This document shows, one piece after another, positions 35,540-46,978 of a DNA stretch of 64,000 bases (position 1 is its first letter; every line of letters starts with the position of its first letter). The notes below the pieces were generated by a model that saw only the letters and a list, made by a program, of their open reading frames with translations, was not told where the DNA came from and ran no database searches. The stretch is from contig JAFFSR010000353.1 of the NCBI GenBank assembly GCA_017163975.1, positions 2,174,501 through 2,238,500 of the forward strand, written 5' to 3'. The DNA comes from Anastatus disparis. Lineage: Eukaryota > Arthropoda > Insecta > Hymenoptera > Eupelmidae. The translations under genes were made by a program, and so were the position numbers.

Positions 35540-35649
35540 TACTTATAGGTATGAACTTATTTTAAATAAATGAGAATCAGAAGAGTGTAAATATGTATAA
35601 ATTTAAAGATCAATCCGAGAAAAATCATCCGTACTGAAAATATTGTATG

Positions 35650-35885
35650 AACTCTCATGTCAGATCTCATATGAAATCGCCTATGAAATCTCATATATAT
35701 TCGTTGAATTATGAAAATAAAATAAATATATGTGAGATCTCATGTCAGATCGCACACATATTTATTTTATTTGAAAAATTTAACGAAAATACATTCTATT
35801 TCATATGCGATCTCATAGGCGATTTCATGTGACATCTCATTTGCAATTTCGTGTGCGATCTCATATGTGATCTCACATGCGATCT
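35650..35885 (+). repeat. Array of palindromic GATCTCAT motifs, site 1
   Basis: About ten occurrences of (A/C)GATCTCAT(A/G)TG(T/C)GA-like or GAAATC(T/G)C-like words occur in ~235 bases, for example TCAGATCTCATATGAAATCG and GATCTCATATGTGATCTCAC. The word is close to a self-complementary 12-mer. The spacing is irregular. Confidence 0.6.
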
Positions 35886-35959
35886 CTTATATATTTTATT
35901 CAATTCGAAAAATTTGAAAAAGATATTTATTTCTTTCTTATTTTTTTTCGGCTTGTTCT

Positions 35960-36349
35960 TTAAGAGGAGGTCGAGTATATCTGTCCTTTTCTAATGAAAG
36001 AATTTATTTTTTTTACAAAAACTAATAATTGTAGAAAAAAATAAAGAGATAGCCCCATCTTGTATCATAAAAAGCAATATTTTCTTTGATGAGGAAAAAT
36101 TATTTTTATCGATTCGTTTTGAAGAAAACCTTGAATAACTTAAAAAATAGAGCTTATGGTGGACAATTCAGTTTTTCAAATTTTTCTTAAAAACGAAGCG
36201 ATGAAAATAATTTTTCCTTATAAAAGAAAATATTGCTTTTTATTATACGAGATGGGGCTTTCTTCTTATTTGTCGCTACAATCATAAGGTTTCGCAGAAA
36301 AATTAATTTTTTAATTAGAAAAGGATAGAGATATACGACCTGCTCTTAA
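35960..36349. mobile_element. MITE family B, copy 2 (390 bp)
   Basis: TTAA-flanked, ends GAGGAGGTCGAGTATATCTG / ATATACGACCTGCTC, with the same internal CAATTCAGTTTTTCAA centre. It is more diverged than B1 and B4. Confidence 0.85.
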
Positions 36350-36462
36350 ATTTTGACAAATTTTGACATTAGCTATATTAATACCATTATTTTAATTAAA
36401 ATAAAAAATCCTTTGGAACTGTTATTTTTTTATGAACTTGGATCGCAAATTAGACATCAAAG

Positions 36463-36873
36463 TTAAGAGCATGACGAAGCTGTCCGCCTTCTAATAATAT
36501 TTTCAATCCTAACTTATGAATAAACGATGCGTTTAATCGAGTTTTTTTACTATAAAGAAAAAATTTGTAAGATTAAACTCTAGTGCGGACAACCCAAGAA
36601 ATTCACCAAAATATTATACATACAAAGTTATAATAAAAACTTTCAATGTATCGTATTTTAAGGTTAGGTTCGTCGAGTTTAATATCTAATTTCCAATCAA
36701 AGCTCATAAAAAAATAACAAGTCCAAATGATTTTTTATTTTAACAAAAATTATTGTACTAATATAGCTTTAGTGCGGACAAGTCATTATATTTGTTTAAT
36801 TTATGAATTTAAAAAGATATTGATAAAATAAAAAAAGCAAAACTCAATTGCTTCAGCTCTGACATACCGTTAA
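36463..36873. mobile_element. MITE family M, copy 2 (411 bp)
   Basis: TTAAGAGCATGACGAAGCTG start and GACATACCGTTAA end, aligned over its whole length with the copy at 21262. Directly right of it lies a diverged inverted copy of its own left half. Confidence 0.8.
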
Positions 36874-37080
36874 CAAACCTGACCTCAAAATACTATAAAT
36901 TGAAAACTTGTATATAACTTTTCGAATATAAGATTTCGGTAGATTTCTTTAGTTGTTCGCACTCATGTTGAATCCTACTACTTTTTTTCTTGAAGTGAAA
37001 AACCCCGATTAAATTCTTTTTTTACTCATAAAGTTGGGTAACAAATATTATCAGAAGGGGGAGCTTCATTATGTTCTCAA
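36874..37080. repeat. Inverted, diverged left half of family M
   Basis: The reverse complement reads GAGAACATAATGAAGCTCCC, CCTTCTGATAATATT, GAGTGCGAACAACTAAAGAA and TTTTGAGGTCAGG. This parallels M2 36463-36680 (GAGCATGACGAAGCTGTCCG, GTGCGGACAACCCAAGAAAT). It forms a ~620-bp foldback with M2. Confidence 0.6.
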
Positions 37081-38781
37081 TGTATCTAATTACATTAATA
37101 TTATAAATACGTATTCAAATACAGAACATTATCATATTCAATAAATTTAGTGGAGCCACAAGACCCAATGCATCTTGCTCGGGGTTAGTATTCCTTATTT
37201 TAGCCACTTCATTTAATTTGCATCGTATTTCATGGCGTCACTTTCCACTTCGAATCAGCTTTCGACTAACTTTACCGATCGAAAATAGCTAAAAAAGATA
37301 TTTTGTTTTTATTTATTTTTTTCGGCTTATTCTTTGAATTTGGACAAATTTACGCGCTTTTGCTTCTCATTTTTTAAAATAAATAGATATTTACAAGTGA
37401 AAAAATTTTGATATATATTTTTATCAAAAATAAACGAAATTACTTATTTAGCTACTTTCGATAGGTAAAAAAAGTCTAAACCTCATCTTTAAGAGTAAGC
37501 TGGAGCAAATGTGGTTACCGACCGAGAAGTAAAAATGTTATTTAATCATAAATGAAATAATTATACTGTTTCCAAAAAAAATTGTTATCGAGCGCAATTT
37601 TTCATACATACATGATTGTATAATAGATGTTTTTTTATAATATTCATCATATTTTAAGCAAAAAGTAAGTAACTGTACTTACAGTTTAACAAACAGTTGT
37701 AGTATAAAATTTTTTAATTTTAAAAATATTTTTCAATTATTTTGGTGAGTGCAGTAGAGAAATAAATTTCGTAAATGTATTTAAAATTTTAATTCATTCC
37801 ATTACGTTTAGTAGGAGAAAATTAAACAACGGATGTTCAATTCTCGGCTGGCATCGAATCTGCTCCGACTTGCTCTTGACGAATAGCATAATAATAAAAT
37901 AAATTTATCATCTTACTTTTAATGTTTGGACTTAAATTGCATGCAAATATAATTCTTATTATGAAAACTATGGGAATAGTCTGTATGAATATGATTATTT
38001 ATCATGGTTTAAAATTATATTCGAACACGATGATAAAACTTTTCAGATTACGGTAGATTTACGACTGAATTAGAAAAACAAGCAATAAGATTGCAATAAT
38101 ACTCTAAAATAAAAGTAAAATAAAAAATTTTTGAGTCAGAAGAACCTATATTATTTAAATCTGTAAGACGCTATTGTAAATGATATGTAAAAATAATTTA
38201 TCAGTATGATAAAAAAAAGATATTAAGTACCAAGTCACCGTCAGTTCATTGAAGGTAGTTTGTCATAATGTTCTAAGATATAAATAAAGCTGCAACTGTT
38301 TTTACAGCGACATGCAAATTGTGTAACAATTGGTAAGACGTGTTATGCCGTAAATCTAAACCAGATACAGCGTGCGTCATAGAACGACACTACCTATTGA
38401 TTAGAAAAACTGTCATTAATCAGTGAACTGACCCCGAGCCTCGTATACATGATTTCGTCTGCGATATGAAATAAGTATCTCAATTTGTGAATACACAAAT
38501 TCTGTACATACCTTTGTATACGAACGGCATCGCTCCAGACCTCACTGAAAAATAATGGACTTCTCGAGTGTAAAGGGCGATATGCATAATTGTAGTGACT
38601 AGTATCTTAACTATTACTTGTAAATAACGTCCAAATCTTCGTAAAAAATTTGTTTCTATTATTATTCAATCGCCAAGTATAATTACGCTCGAATATAGTT
38701 TAAAACCATAATCCATAATAGCATGCTTTAGATAACGATTGTTTTGTAAATGTAGTGTAGAATCATTTAATCGTAATTTTA
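37081..38781. other. Intergenic; no gene seen
   Basis: AT-rich, with no convincing frame or repeat. Confidence 0.5.
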
Positions 38782-39172
38782 TTAAGAGGAGGTCACGTAT
38801 ATCTGTCCTTTTCTATTCAAATAATTGAGTTTTTTTACAGAAACTAATATCTTCAGCAGAAAATGAAGAGAGAGCCGCATCTCGTATCAAAAAAAGCAAC
38901 ATTTTCTTTGATAAGAAAGAATTAATTTCATTGCTTCGTTTTCAAGAAAACCTTTAAAAACTTAAATCATAGAGGTTAGGGTGGACAATTCTGTTTTTCA
39001 AGGTTTTCTTGAGAACGAAGCAATAAAATAAATTTTTTCTTATCAAAGAAAATATTGCTTATTTTGATACAGGATGCGAGTGTTTTCTTCATTTTTTGCT
39101 AAAGTTATTAGTTTTTGTAAAAAAATCATTTCTTTGATTAGAAAAAGACAGAGATACGTGACCTCCTCTTAA
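38782..39172. mobile_element. MITE family B, copy 3 (391 bp)
   Basis: TTAA at both ends, GAGGAGGTCACGTATATCTG / CAGAGATACGTGACCTCCTC, centre GGTTAGGGTGGACAATTC. Confidence 0.9.
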
Positions 39173-39274
39173 TATATATAAATAAATTGAATTATAGACC
39201 AAAATTTAGATTTTAGATTTGTTGACATTGATTACAACTATAAGTGTAGGAAAAAATCAAATTTTTTTTCTACA

Positions 39275-39465
39275 CGAAATCTCACATGAGATCTCATGTG
39301 AGATCGGGTATCGGGAAAAAAAAATTTTTTTGCACATGAGATCTCACGTGAGATCGGGCATCAGGAAAAATAAAATTTTGCGGCACGTGAGATCTCAAGT
39401 GAGATCTTATATGAGTTCTCATATGAGATCTCGTTTTATTTTCAATCATGAGATCTCATGTCATT
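39275..39465 (+). repeat. Array of palindromic GAGATCTC motifs, site 2
   Basis: CATGAGATCTCATGTGAGAT, CACGTGAGATCTCAAGTGAG, CATATGAGATCTCG and similar words recur about nine times in ~190 bases, separated by A/T runs and CGGGYATC. It is the same word family as at 35650-35885. Confidence 0.65.
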
Positions 39466-39630
39466 TTTTTCAGTAGGGAGGTATCATTATAGATGTGTCT
39501 TCGACACAGTCAGTTCCTTTGGTTTTGGTCAGTATGTTTGTTTCGTTGTAGTTTTCCTTAATAAAGTTAACAAACGTTTTATATCCAAACGTGTAGTCAT
39601 TTTTTCCTTTGAATAATTTAGCTGTAAGCA

Positions 39631-40013
39631 TTAAGAACAGCCCGGATTCGTTGTCTTTGTCTAATTGAGATTCTTGTTATTTATTAAAGAATTAATCAAT
39701 GTATCTGCAAATTATAGATTGAGCGCAATAGATATTATTATTATTATGAATATTTATGCGCAAAAAAAGAAAAATTCTATCGCATTGTCTTTAAAAAAAG
39801 TAAGGAACGCTGAAGTAAAAAATTATGTTTATAATGTTTTTACATTTCTTACTTTTCTCAAAAACAATGCGATAGAATGCTTTTTCTTGTGCATAAATAT
39901 TCATTATAATATCTATTGCACTCAACCTTTGATTTGCAGGTACAATGATTAATACTTGAGTGAATAACAAAAAACTCAATTAGACAAGGACAGCGAAGCC
40001 GGCTATCTCTTAA
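39631..40013. mobile_element. MITE family A, copy 2 (complete, 383 bp)
   Basis: TTAA at both ends, left GAACAGCCCGGATTCGTTGT, right ACAAGGACAGCGAAGCCGG. This is the only A copy with both termini undisturbed, and it shows the internal TACTTGAG/TTAA region used as target by H in copy 1. Confidence 0.85.
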
Positions 40014-40405
40014 CGATTCTTCAAGTTTCAGCATTTGTTGTTGTTTTTGTTCTTCTGTTTTTTCTTCTAGAGTCAGGCTATCTGAAACGGGCCACTAAAA
40101 ACAAACTATACAAATTTGATATATTTTTTTGCAGATTATTGAAACTTTATATGGTGGAAATCATATCTTAAATATTTTTTGAAAATTGCAATTTTTGTTA
40201 AAGGTTTTAACGATCTAACGTTTAGGCATATTTTTTTCTAATTGCAATTACTAAGAGATTATTAAATAAAAGTTAACGAAAATTTAATGACGACTTCAAG
40301 AATAGCTAAAGAATCGAATGAAATATAAATACCATGAAAAAAATATTAATTATTAATAAAAATCTAGTTTCAAAATAAACAAATGAAAATTTATAATACT
40401 TCTCG
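40014..40405. other. Intergenic; no gene seen
   Basis: AT-rich, nothing recognisable. Confidence 0.45.
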
Positions 40406-40590
40406 TAGGGCTTAGAAATTTTTTTTAAAAAACCTATATCGTCGGGTTAGCGGAACAAGGATACACGTCGTTTTTCGTTTGGAAAAGGGGATACCTCCAT
40501 GTTAAATCAAATGGATGTGTCCCCTTTTTCAAACGAAAAACGACGTGTTTCCTTGTTCCGCTAACCCGGCGATATATTCTTTAAACCCTA
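40406..40590. mobile_element. Hairpin MITE D (~185 bp)
   Basis: GGGTTAGCGGAACAAGGATA and CACGTCGTTTTTCGTTTG on the left are mirrored by CAAACGAAAAACGACGTG and CCTTGTTCCGCTAACCC on the right. Weaker pairing runs out to TAGGGCTTA / TAAACCCTA. The GC-rich stem stands out from its surroundings. Confidence 0.75.
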
Positions 40591-40613
40591 TCCTGCTCAT
40601 AGTTGTAAGAAAA

Positions 40614-40775
40614 TTTGGTTGTTATATTGTCCAATTTTATTTTTATAGTATTGTCCTACTTTATTTTTATTTGATGTCATGACAGTGATTCATCTTCTAT
40701 ATCATGTTATTTGATTTTAGACTGATAGATATTTAAGACTGTTTTTTATTGTAATTTATGTTTTCATGTTTTCAA
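40614..40775 (+). repeat. Left arm of an inverted repeat pair with 42340-43275
   Basis: GTTATATTGTCCAATTTTAT, GTCCTACTTTATTTTTATTT, GACAGTGATTCATC and GACTGATAGATATT recur as the reverse complement at 42340-42406 and 43196-43275. The right copy is split by MITEs H2 and B4. Confidence 0.75.
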
Positions 40776-40789
40776 TTATATTATATTAA

Positions 40790-41425
40790 CAGTTTTTTAT
40801 GAAATTTTTATTTTTCAAAAAAAAAAAAATTAAAAACAAGAAAATTTGTTACTTTCAATTTCAACACTTTTTGAAACTTAAATCGTTGTAACTCTGGTGA
40901 ATATTAACCGATTTCGCTAAAATTTGAAATATATCTTCTAAATATCATAGCGAAACTTATGATAATGATAAAAAATATTAATTTTTAAATAGTTGCAATC
41001 GTTTATTAATTAATACAAATTACAAATTGTGCGTTCATAATGTTCTCAAGAAAACTTTCAAGCACAAGAAACTTGTAGCGAAAAATTTTTTGAAAAGTTT
41101 CAAATCGATTGATAAATAATTTAAAAAAATATAACATTTAGAAATAGCGCATATGCGGTAGAGCGCTGCAATTTTCTTATAACTTATATTCTCAGTGAAT
41201 ATTACGTCAACTGAATGACACCTTGTAAGTATTATTTAGAAAAAGCACTAATAAAAATATAACAATATAAAATTTAATATTTTAAACAATATAATATTTA
41301 TTGAAATAAATTAACATGTAAATACATAAATTTTGAATTTTTCAAATTTTGTTCTCCGTTACTATTAGTTTAGTTTTAGTCTTCTTTTAATGACAATTAT
41401 CCACGATTGTTTAAAAGTGTTAAAT
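40790..41425 (+). repeat. Dispersed repeat O, copy 1
   Basis: A ~620-bp segment including TATGCGGTAGAGCGCTGCAA, TCAACTGAATGACACCTTGT and AGTTTAGTTTTAGTCTTCTT recurs in reverse orientation at 55980-56668. Non-coding. Confidence 0.75.
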
Positions 41426-41491
41426 AATATGATATTTATTAAAAATAAATAAATATAAATGAACAAACAAATTAATAAATAAACCAAAATC

Positions 41492-42067
41492 TTTTATTTA
41501 TTTATTTAAATCCAGAGTTACATAGAAACATTTACAAGCAATTTCAAGTTCAATTATTAGAGAAATAAATGAACAGAAACAACGCCGAAAATCGTGCAGA
41601 AGAAAATAATATTTCCTGTTCGCAAGTCTGGTTTGCAAAAAGAAAAAAAATATAGAATAGAAATAAGAATAATAATGATGGTTAGAATTATCTTGTGTAC
41701 CACCATACGAAAAATCTTCCAGCTACACATCACTCATCATTCACTCATACAATAACTCTCACACACTAATTTGTTTGTTTCATTCTCTTCTATTTGGCTT
41801 TCTGTAATTTAGTGATAGACATATGTAATAGTTGACAGTAGTAAAACTGTCATCAATAACATTTAATAAAATATTCGTTTTATCTGTACATAATATTTAA
41901 TATTTAGTTTAAATCATAACAGTATGTTTTCGTATATCCATTCTTTTAATTTCTCATTAGAGGGTTTTTTAGTTATATCTAAATCTTTTAAATTATTTGG
42001 CAGTTACTTAAAAATTTTTATTGCTTTTATGAAGCTACTCTTGTCGCTCACAGTCCTACGTACGCAT
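41492..42067 (-). pseudogene. 3' end of a non-LTR retrotransposon (ORF2 C-terminus, 3' UTR, AAAT tail)
   Basis: The minus strand reads RRTVSDKSSFIKAIKIFK, a stop, then LPNNLKDLDITKKPSNEKL and ends ENILL plus TGA at 41914-41916. The style is that of the extreme C-terminus of non-LTR polymerases. A 3' UTR follows and ends in AAATAAATAAATAAAAG at ~41490, a typical short-repeat tail. It is a 5'-truncated insertion; the family is not identified. Confidence 0.5.
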
Positions 42068-42406
42068 AGCGGTGATTAGCATTTTATGCCTGGTTTTACT
42101 AACTGAGTTAATAAAGATATTTTTAAGATAGATGGATAGATATTGATTTATTTTGTAAAAAAAGTACAAGAAGGCGTGTAATACATCAAACAATAAATAA
42201 TAATTCTGTATAAAGTATAAAGTATTGCACATAATAAAATAAGATATCACAGTCAAATATTAAAATTAATATATAATACTGTATCAGTAAGTCACCATAT
42301 AAAAGCGATATCACAAACTATTCTAAATACACGCAGAAAACAAAAAAACATAAATTACAATCTTGAATATCTATCAGTCATAGAATTAAAATCAAATATC
42401 ATGATA

Positions 42407-42811
42407 TTAAGGGGAATCCTCATACCGACATAGAGTTCTACCTTATCTACATTTAAATTATGAATTTTAATAAAAATTTAACTATTCATGACTGAAATTC
42501 GTAGGAGAGGCACATTCTTAACATGCCAAAGAATTTATTGCAACGTGAAAAGACAAAATAAGGGTAAAAATAAAGGCGAAAACTGCTTAATACGATTAAC
42601 TTTTCAATGTAGTTATGAATAATCGTATTATGTAGTTTTTGTCTTCATTTTCACTTTTATTCTGTCTTTTGACGTTGCAATAAATTCTTTAGAATGTTAA
42701 GAATGTGCCTCTTCTATGAATTTTAGTCAAAAATAGTTAAATTTTTATTTAAATGCATAATTCAAATGTAGATAAGGTAGATCTCTGTGCCGGTATGAGG
42801 AAACCCCTTAA
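42407..42811. mobile_element. MITE family H, copy 2 (complete, 405 bp)
   Basis: TTAA at 42407-42410 and 42808-42811, ends GGGGAATCCTCATACCGACA / GCCGGTATGAGGAAACCCC, arms paired through GAATTTATTGCAACGT / ACGTTGCAATAAATTC. Its right TTAA is also the left TTAA of MITE B4. Confidence 0.9.
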
Positions 42812-43195
42812 GAGGAGGTCGCGTATCTCTGTCCTTTTCTAATCAAAGAAATGATTTTTTCATAAAAACTAATAACTTTAGCAAAAAATGAAGAGAAAGC
42901 CGCATCTTGTATCGAAAAAAGCAATGCTTTCTTTGATAAGAAAAAATTAATTTTATTGCTTCGTTCTCAAGAAAACCTTAAAAAACCAAATTGTCCACCC
43001 TAATATCTATGATTTAAGTTTTTTAAAGTTTTCTTGAAAACGAAGCAATAAAATTAATTCTTTCTTATCAAAGAAAATATTACTTTTTTTGATACGAGAT
43101 GCGGCTTTCTCTTCATTTTTTGCTAAAGTTATTAGTTTCTGTAAAAAACTCAATTTTTTTATTAGAAAAGGACAGAGATACGTGACCTCCTCTTA
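42808..43195. mobile_element. MITE family B, copy 4 (388 bp)
   Basis: TTAA at both ends with GAGGAGGTCGCGTATCTCTG / CAGAGATACGTGACCTCCTC. Directly abuts H2. Confidence 0.9.
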
Positions 43196-43498
43196 AAGAT
43201 GAATCACTGTCATAACATCAAATAAAAGTAAAGTAGGGCAATACTATAAAAATAAAATTGGACAATACAACAACAAAGTAATAATAAATAATTAACAAAA
43301 ATAAAATAATAATAATAACATTCAAAGAATAAAAACTTGATACCGGAGATTTCATGACTTAATAAAAAACAGAACCACTCATTCTTTCTGCATTCATTCA
43401 TTTATCATTCACGCTAATAGATACATTCACACCTTAAATCTATGTATAAGACAAAAGAAAATAAATTAACATAAAAATTAAAATACTTAAAATTAATT

Positions 43499-44330
43499 TC
43501 ATTCGAGGTCGAGTAAGTACCTCCTCAAAGCCGACGTGAACCTGCTGAGCAATAGAAGATTTTTTATATCAGCAGGCAGGGAGTTCCAAAAATGCGCACC
43601 TTGAACTTGAAAGGAATTTCTTTCACTCTCAGTACGCATTTGGTCATGGGCAATCTTCTTAAGAACCTTAGAAAGAAAATTTAATATTGCTATGAGTCTA
43701 AAATCTTTAGGCATTATAGGTGCACTTCTTTAAAGGTACAATGCGTGCACGCTTCCAAAGACAAGGGAAGACCCCCTGCGCAAAAGAGGAATTTAACAGA
43801 GTCACAAGATGCTCTCCAATAACCGGTAGTGCTTTAAGTATCACACTCTGCGAAATGCCATCCTTGCCATAAGCCTGTGATGAAGAATGCGAAATCGCAT
43901 GGATTACATCATTAATATTAATTAGCTTAAAGGCAAAGCGTCTTTCACTACATTCAGAAAGAATCCTTTTACCTTCCACAGTATCATCGTGCGGCGAGAC
44001 TCACACCCCTGCCAAATGTGCATTAAGCTCATCTGGAGTGAATCCATTCAAGTCCCCTTGAGGTCCGGACAGGAGTCTCATGTCATTCAACTCCTTCCAG
44101 ACATTACCTCTAGCAAGAGCATCAAACTGTCTATTATGATAATAATTTGTTTTAGTTTGTTCTGTCTGTTCGTCTATTGTTTTGCGCAATTGTGAAAATT
44201 CGGTGAGATATCGCTTCTCCTGCGTCTGTTTAAATCTACGATACGTGGCATCTCTCTTGTGCCGCATCTGCGACAACTTTTTATCTATCCAAGGAAATGG
44301 ATAGATAGGAACCCTTGAGTACTTCATTCT
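43499..44330 (-). pseudogene. Internally deleted copy of the 18-kb non-LTR element
   Basis: The minus-strand frames give FPWIDKKLSQMRHKRDATYR, LNGFTPDELNAHLAGV, AYGKDGISQSVILKALPVIG and FAQGVFPCLWKRARIVPLKK. These align with PWMDKELSQMQHKRDTTYRR and so on at 19.8-20.4 kb. After VLKKIAHDQMR the sequence jumps straight to the C-terminal TESERNSFQVQGAHFWNSLP and FTSALRRYLLDLE, so the polymerase palm, including the catalytic block, has been deleted. A +1/-1 shift lies near 43985 and another near 43707. It abuts the 90-bp satellite. Confidence 0.85.
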
Positions 44331-44640
44331 AAGCTGATAAACTTTAAAATTCATATATGGTAAGCTCTTCACATTCCAAGCTCCCAAACCCTAATCCTAC
44401 CACCCATGAGTACATTATTTTAAGCTGATAAATTTTAAGATTTATGTATGGCATGCTCTTACATTCGAAGCTTTCAAATCCTAAGCCCACCAACCTCGAG
44501 TATTGTGCTTTAAGATGATAAATTCCCAAACTTGACAACCTCTTATATCCCAAGCTCCTTCCCTTTAACTCACCATCTTCGAGTCTGATCTTTTAAGATG
44601 ATTAATTTAAAAACTTTTGCATGTTAAGCTCTTACTGATA
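44317..44640 (-). repeat. 90-bp satellite array, four units, reverse orientation
   Basis: Units start at 44317, 44408, 44498 and 44581 (GAGTAC/GAGTAT/GAGTCT). Each includes TTTAAGCTGATAAA, GTAAGCTCTT and CAAGCTCCCAAACCCTA or variants. They are the reverse complement of the units at 49388-50010. Confidence 0.8.
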
Positions 44641-44767
44641 GTTAAGGTTGATTGTAATAAAACAACTTATTTTTCAAGTTATAAATGTTTCATTTTTATA
44701 ATTATAATGTTGAGTATTATAATTACTCAGATAAAAATTTTAATTTACATTATTTACAGTAACTGTT

Positions 44768-45146
44768 TTAAGGGGAGACACAAGTAAAACACACAAAAAA
44801 TGAGGTTTTTTAGTTTTAACTTTTGATCCGTAGCACCTACAATGTTATTCATGCGTAATGTTGTTCAAAATCATCTAAAGAATCTATAAAAAAAATTTCC
44901 GCTCGAAATATTAAAAACTGTGGGACTAGTTCCATTTTAACGCTTCCTCATTTATCACTGAATTGAGCAGTCGTTAAAATGGAACTAGTCCCACAGTTTT
45001 TAATATTTTGAGCTGAAAATTTTTTTATAGATTCTTTAGATGATTTTGAACAACATTACGCATGGATAACATTGTCGGTGCTACGGATCAAAAGTTAAAA
45101 CTAAAAAACCTCATTTTTTGTGTATTTTACTTGTGTCTCCCCTTAA
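44768..45146. mobile_element. MITE family E (379 bp)
   Basis: TTAA at both ends, GGGGAGACACAAGTAAAACA / TTTTACTTGTGTCTCCCC, with arms nearly identical through AAAACTGTGGGACTAGTTCC. The ~25-bp loop carries the only unpaired sequence. Single copy here, apparently young. Confidence 0.9.
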
Positions 45147-45954
45147 AAGTCTTTAAAAGCCATTATAATCACTATCATTTTCATCAAAGTTATCTTCGTC
45201 GCTTTTGCTATTAGAATTTTCTTCCTATTCCATTCGCTCATTGAAATAAAATGAAATATTTGTGAGCTGGTTTATTTAATATTGTTATTGAAGTCAACTA
45301 TTAGTGAACGATAACCGATTTTTTTACCTGCATTTAAGGTATTTACACATTTCATTGGTGATTGCATGCTGTATTTGTCCTCTTAATTTATTTCCTAAGT
45401 ACATTAATGAAATGAGGAAATCCGATAGATGCACAGCTTTGTTCAACGTGTCAGATATTCGATCTTTTTTACTTACTTGGCGAGAATAGCATACCAAATT
45501 TTTTCTATAAATCTTGTGCCATGACTCGCTTGCATCTTCTGAATAAAATGCTATTGGCAATGGAAGTTTCTTAATAATATCACTACTATGCTTTAATAAT
45601 TTGTGTACAGTAGGGCACATTCGAGCCCACGAATAAATATCATAGCACAATTTGTAAGCTTCTTTACAAAGTATTTTAAATTTATTCAGTATTAATTCTT
45701 CTTTGCTTCGAAGTAATTTTAAAATTAAAGCAATCTTGTTGACCAAATCAACATTAATTTATGAAGCTTCTGCAAATTTAAGCGGGTCTCCGAAACATGT
45801 GCGGGACAAATTTCCGGTATTGGTTGAACCATGGCCTTGTAAAATTTGGTCAACTCTTACATCAAAGCTTGTATTTACTTGCATTTTAACTCTTTCAGTT
45901 TGTATTAGACACGTTTCTACAAAAATTCAGATATATTATTTTTCTTAAAATATC

Positions 45955-46059
45955 ATATTGTATAATTTATGAATTTCAAATATTAATTAATATTGTATAT
46001 GAATTTCTTATTCACATATAACCTTAATTAAAATTTGAAATTCATAAATTATACAATAT
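45955..46059. repeat. Small palindrome inside an intron of the RAG1-like gene
   Basis: ATATTGTATAATTTATGAAT and TTCAAATATTAATTAA are mirrored by TTAATTAAAATTTGAA and ATTCATAAATTATACAATAT. It fills most of the ~150-bp intron between exons 3 and 4. Confidence 0.7.
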
Positions 46060-46585
46060 ATTTTTTTACTCATTAAAGCTTGTGTTCTATCCCATTTCTT
46101 AATTGTTGTTCTGTATGCAAGGTTAAGTAAGTGTTCGAAAGCCTTTATCTGGCAATGTATAAGACCTATTCCTAACTTTAATGAACCTTCTTAAGGTTCA
46201 AAATCTTGCGTTGGATCGCCAAATTTATGTGATAATATTTTACAAATAGGGCATTTTTGTGTCGCATTATTTTCGAGGATACAGTTTACACATTTACCAT
46301 CGTACAAAGTTTGTGATACATTGAATTTTACTATTATTTTTTTTCCACTTGAATTCGTAAATCTATATCGATTTAATGACTTGACTTTATCACTTAAACG
46401 ATTCTATTTTCTCAATATTATAACATTTATAAAATACGGAGAAGAAAAAGTGGAATGCTGAAAAATGATAATCAATTAAGTTTAAAAATATTATTAGTTT
46501 AACAAAATTAAACAGCATTTTCTATAAAAATTTTTAAGATAATTAAAGCTTAAATAATTTAAAGTTTTTGACTTTTCATAGAACC

Positions 46586-46978
46586 TTAAGAGCAGGCCGG
46601 ATTCGCTGTCCTTGTCTAATTGAGATTTTTGTTATTTACTCAAGTATTAATCGGTGTATCTGCAAATTGAAGGTTAAGCGCAATAAATATTATTATTACA
46701 AATATTTATGCACAAGAAGAAAAAAATCTATCGTTTTGTTTTTGAGAAAAGTAAGTAACGCGAAAATATTATAAACATAAACTTTTACTTTGACGTTATT
46801 TACTTTTCTCAAAAACAAAGCGATAGATTTTTTTTTTCTTGTGCATAGATGTTCATAATAATAATATCTATTGCGCTTAACCTTCAATTTGCAGATACAC
46901 CGTTTAATACTTAAGTAAATAACAAACAACTCAATTGTTACTCGGCCGGTATCAGGTTCTACTCCGGCCTGCCGTTAA
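46586..46978. mobile_element. MITE family A, copy 3 (393 bp)
   Basis: TTAAGAGCAGGCCGGATTCG start. The right end is rearranged (CAATTGTTACTCGGCCGG…CTCCGGCCTGCCGTTAA). Inserted just after the codons for FCRPL in exon 2 of the RAG1-like gene. Confidence 0.8.

Larger units (their letters stand above)
42340..43275 (-). repeat. Right arm of the inverted repeat pair, split by two MITEs
   Basis: Arm sequence occupies 42340-42406 and 43196-43275. The pieces join at ATGATAT/TTAA/AGATGAATCACTG, equivalent to the uninterrupted left arm. Confidence 0.7.

Noticed and set aside
35650..35885. CRISPR-like array
   Set aside because: The GATCTCAT words are short, irregularly spaced and palindromic, with no constant repeat-spacer structure and a eukaryotic context.
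44344..44553. A 69-codon minus-strand protein (MGYKRLSS…)
   Set aside because: It is simply the 90-bp satellite translated; its internal repeats match the unit period.
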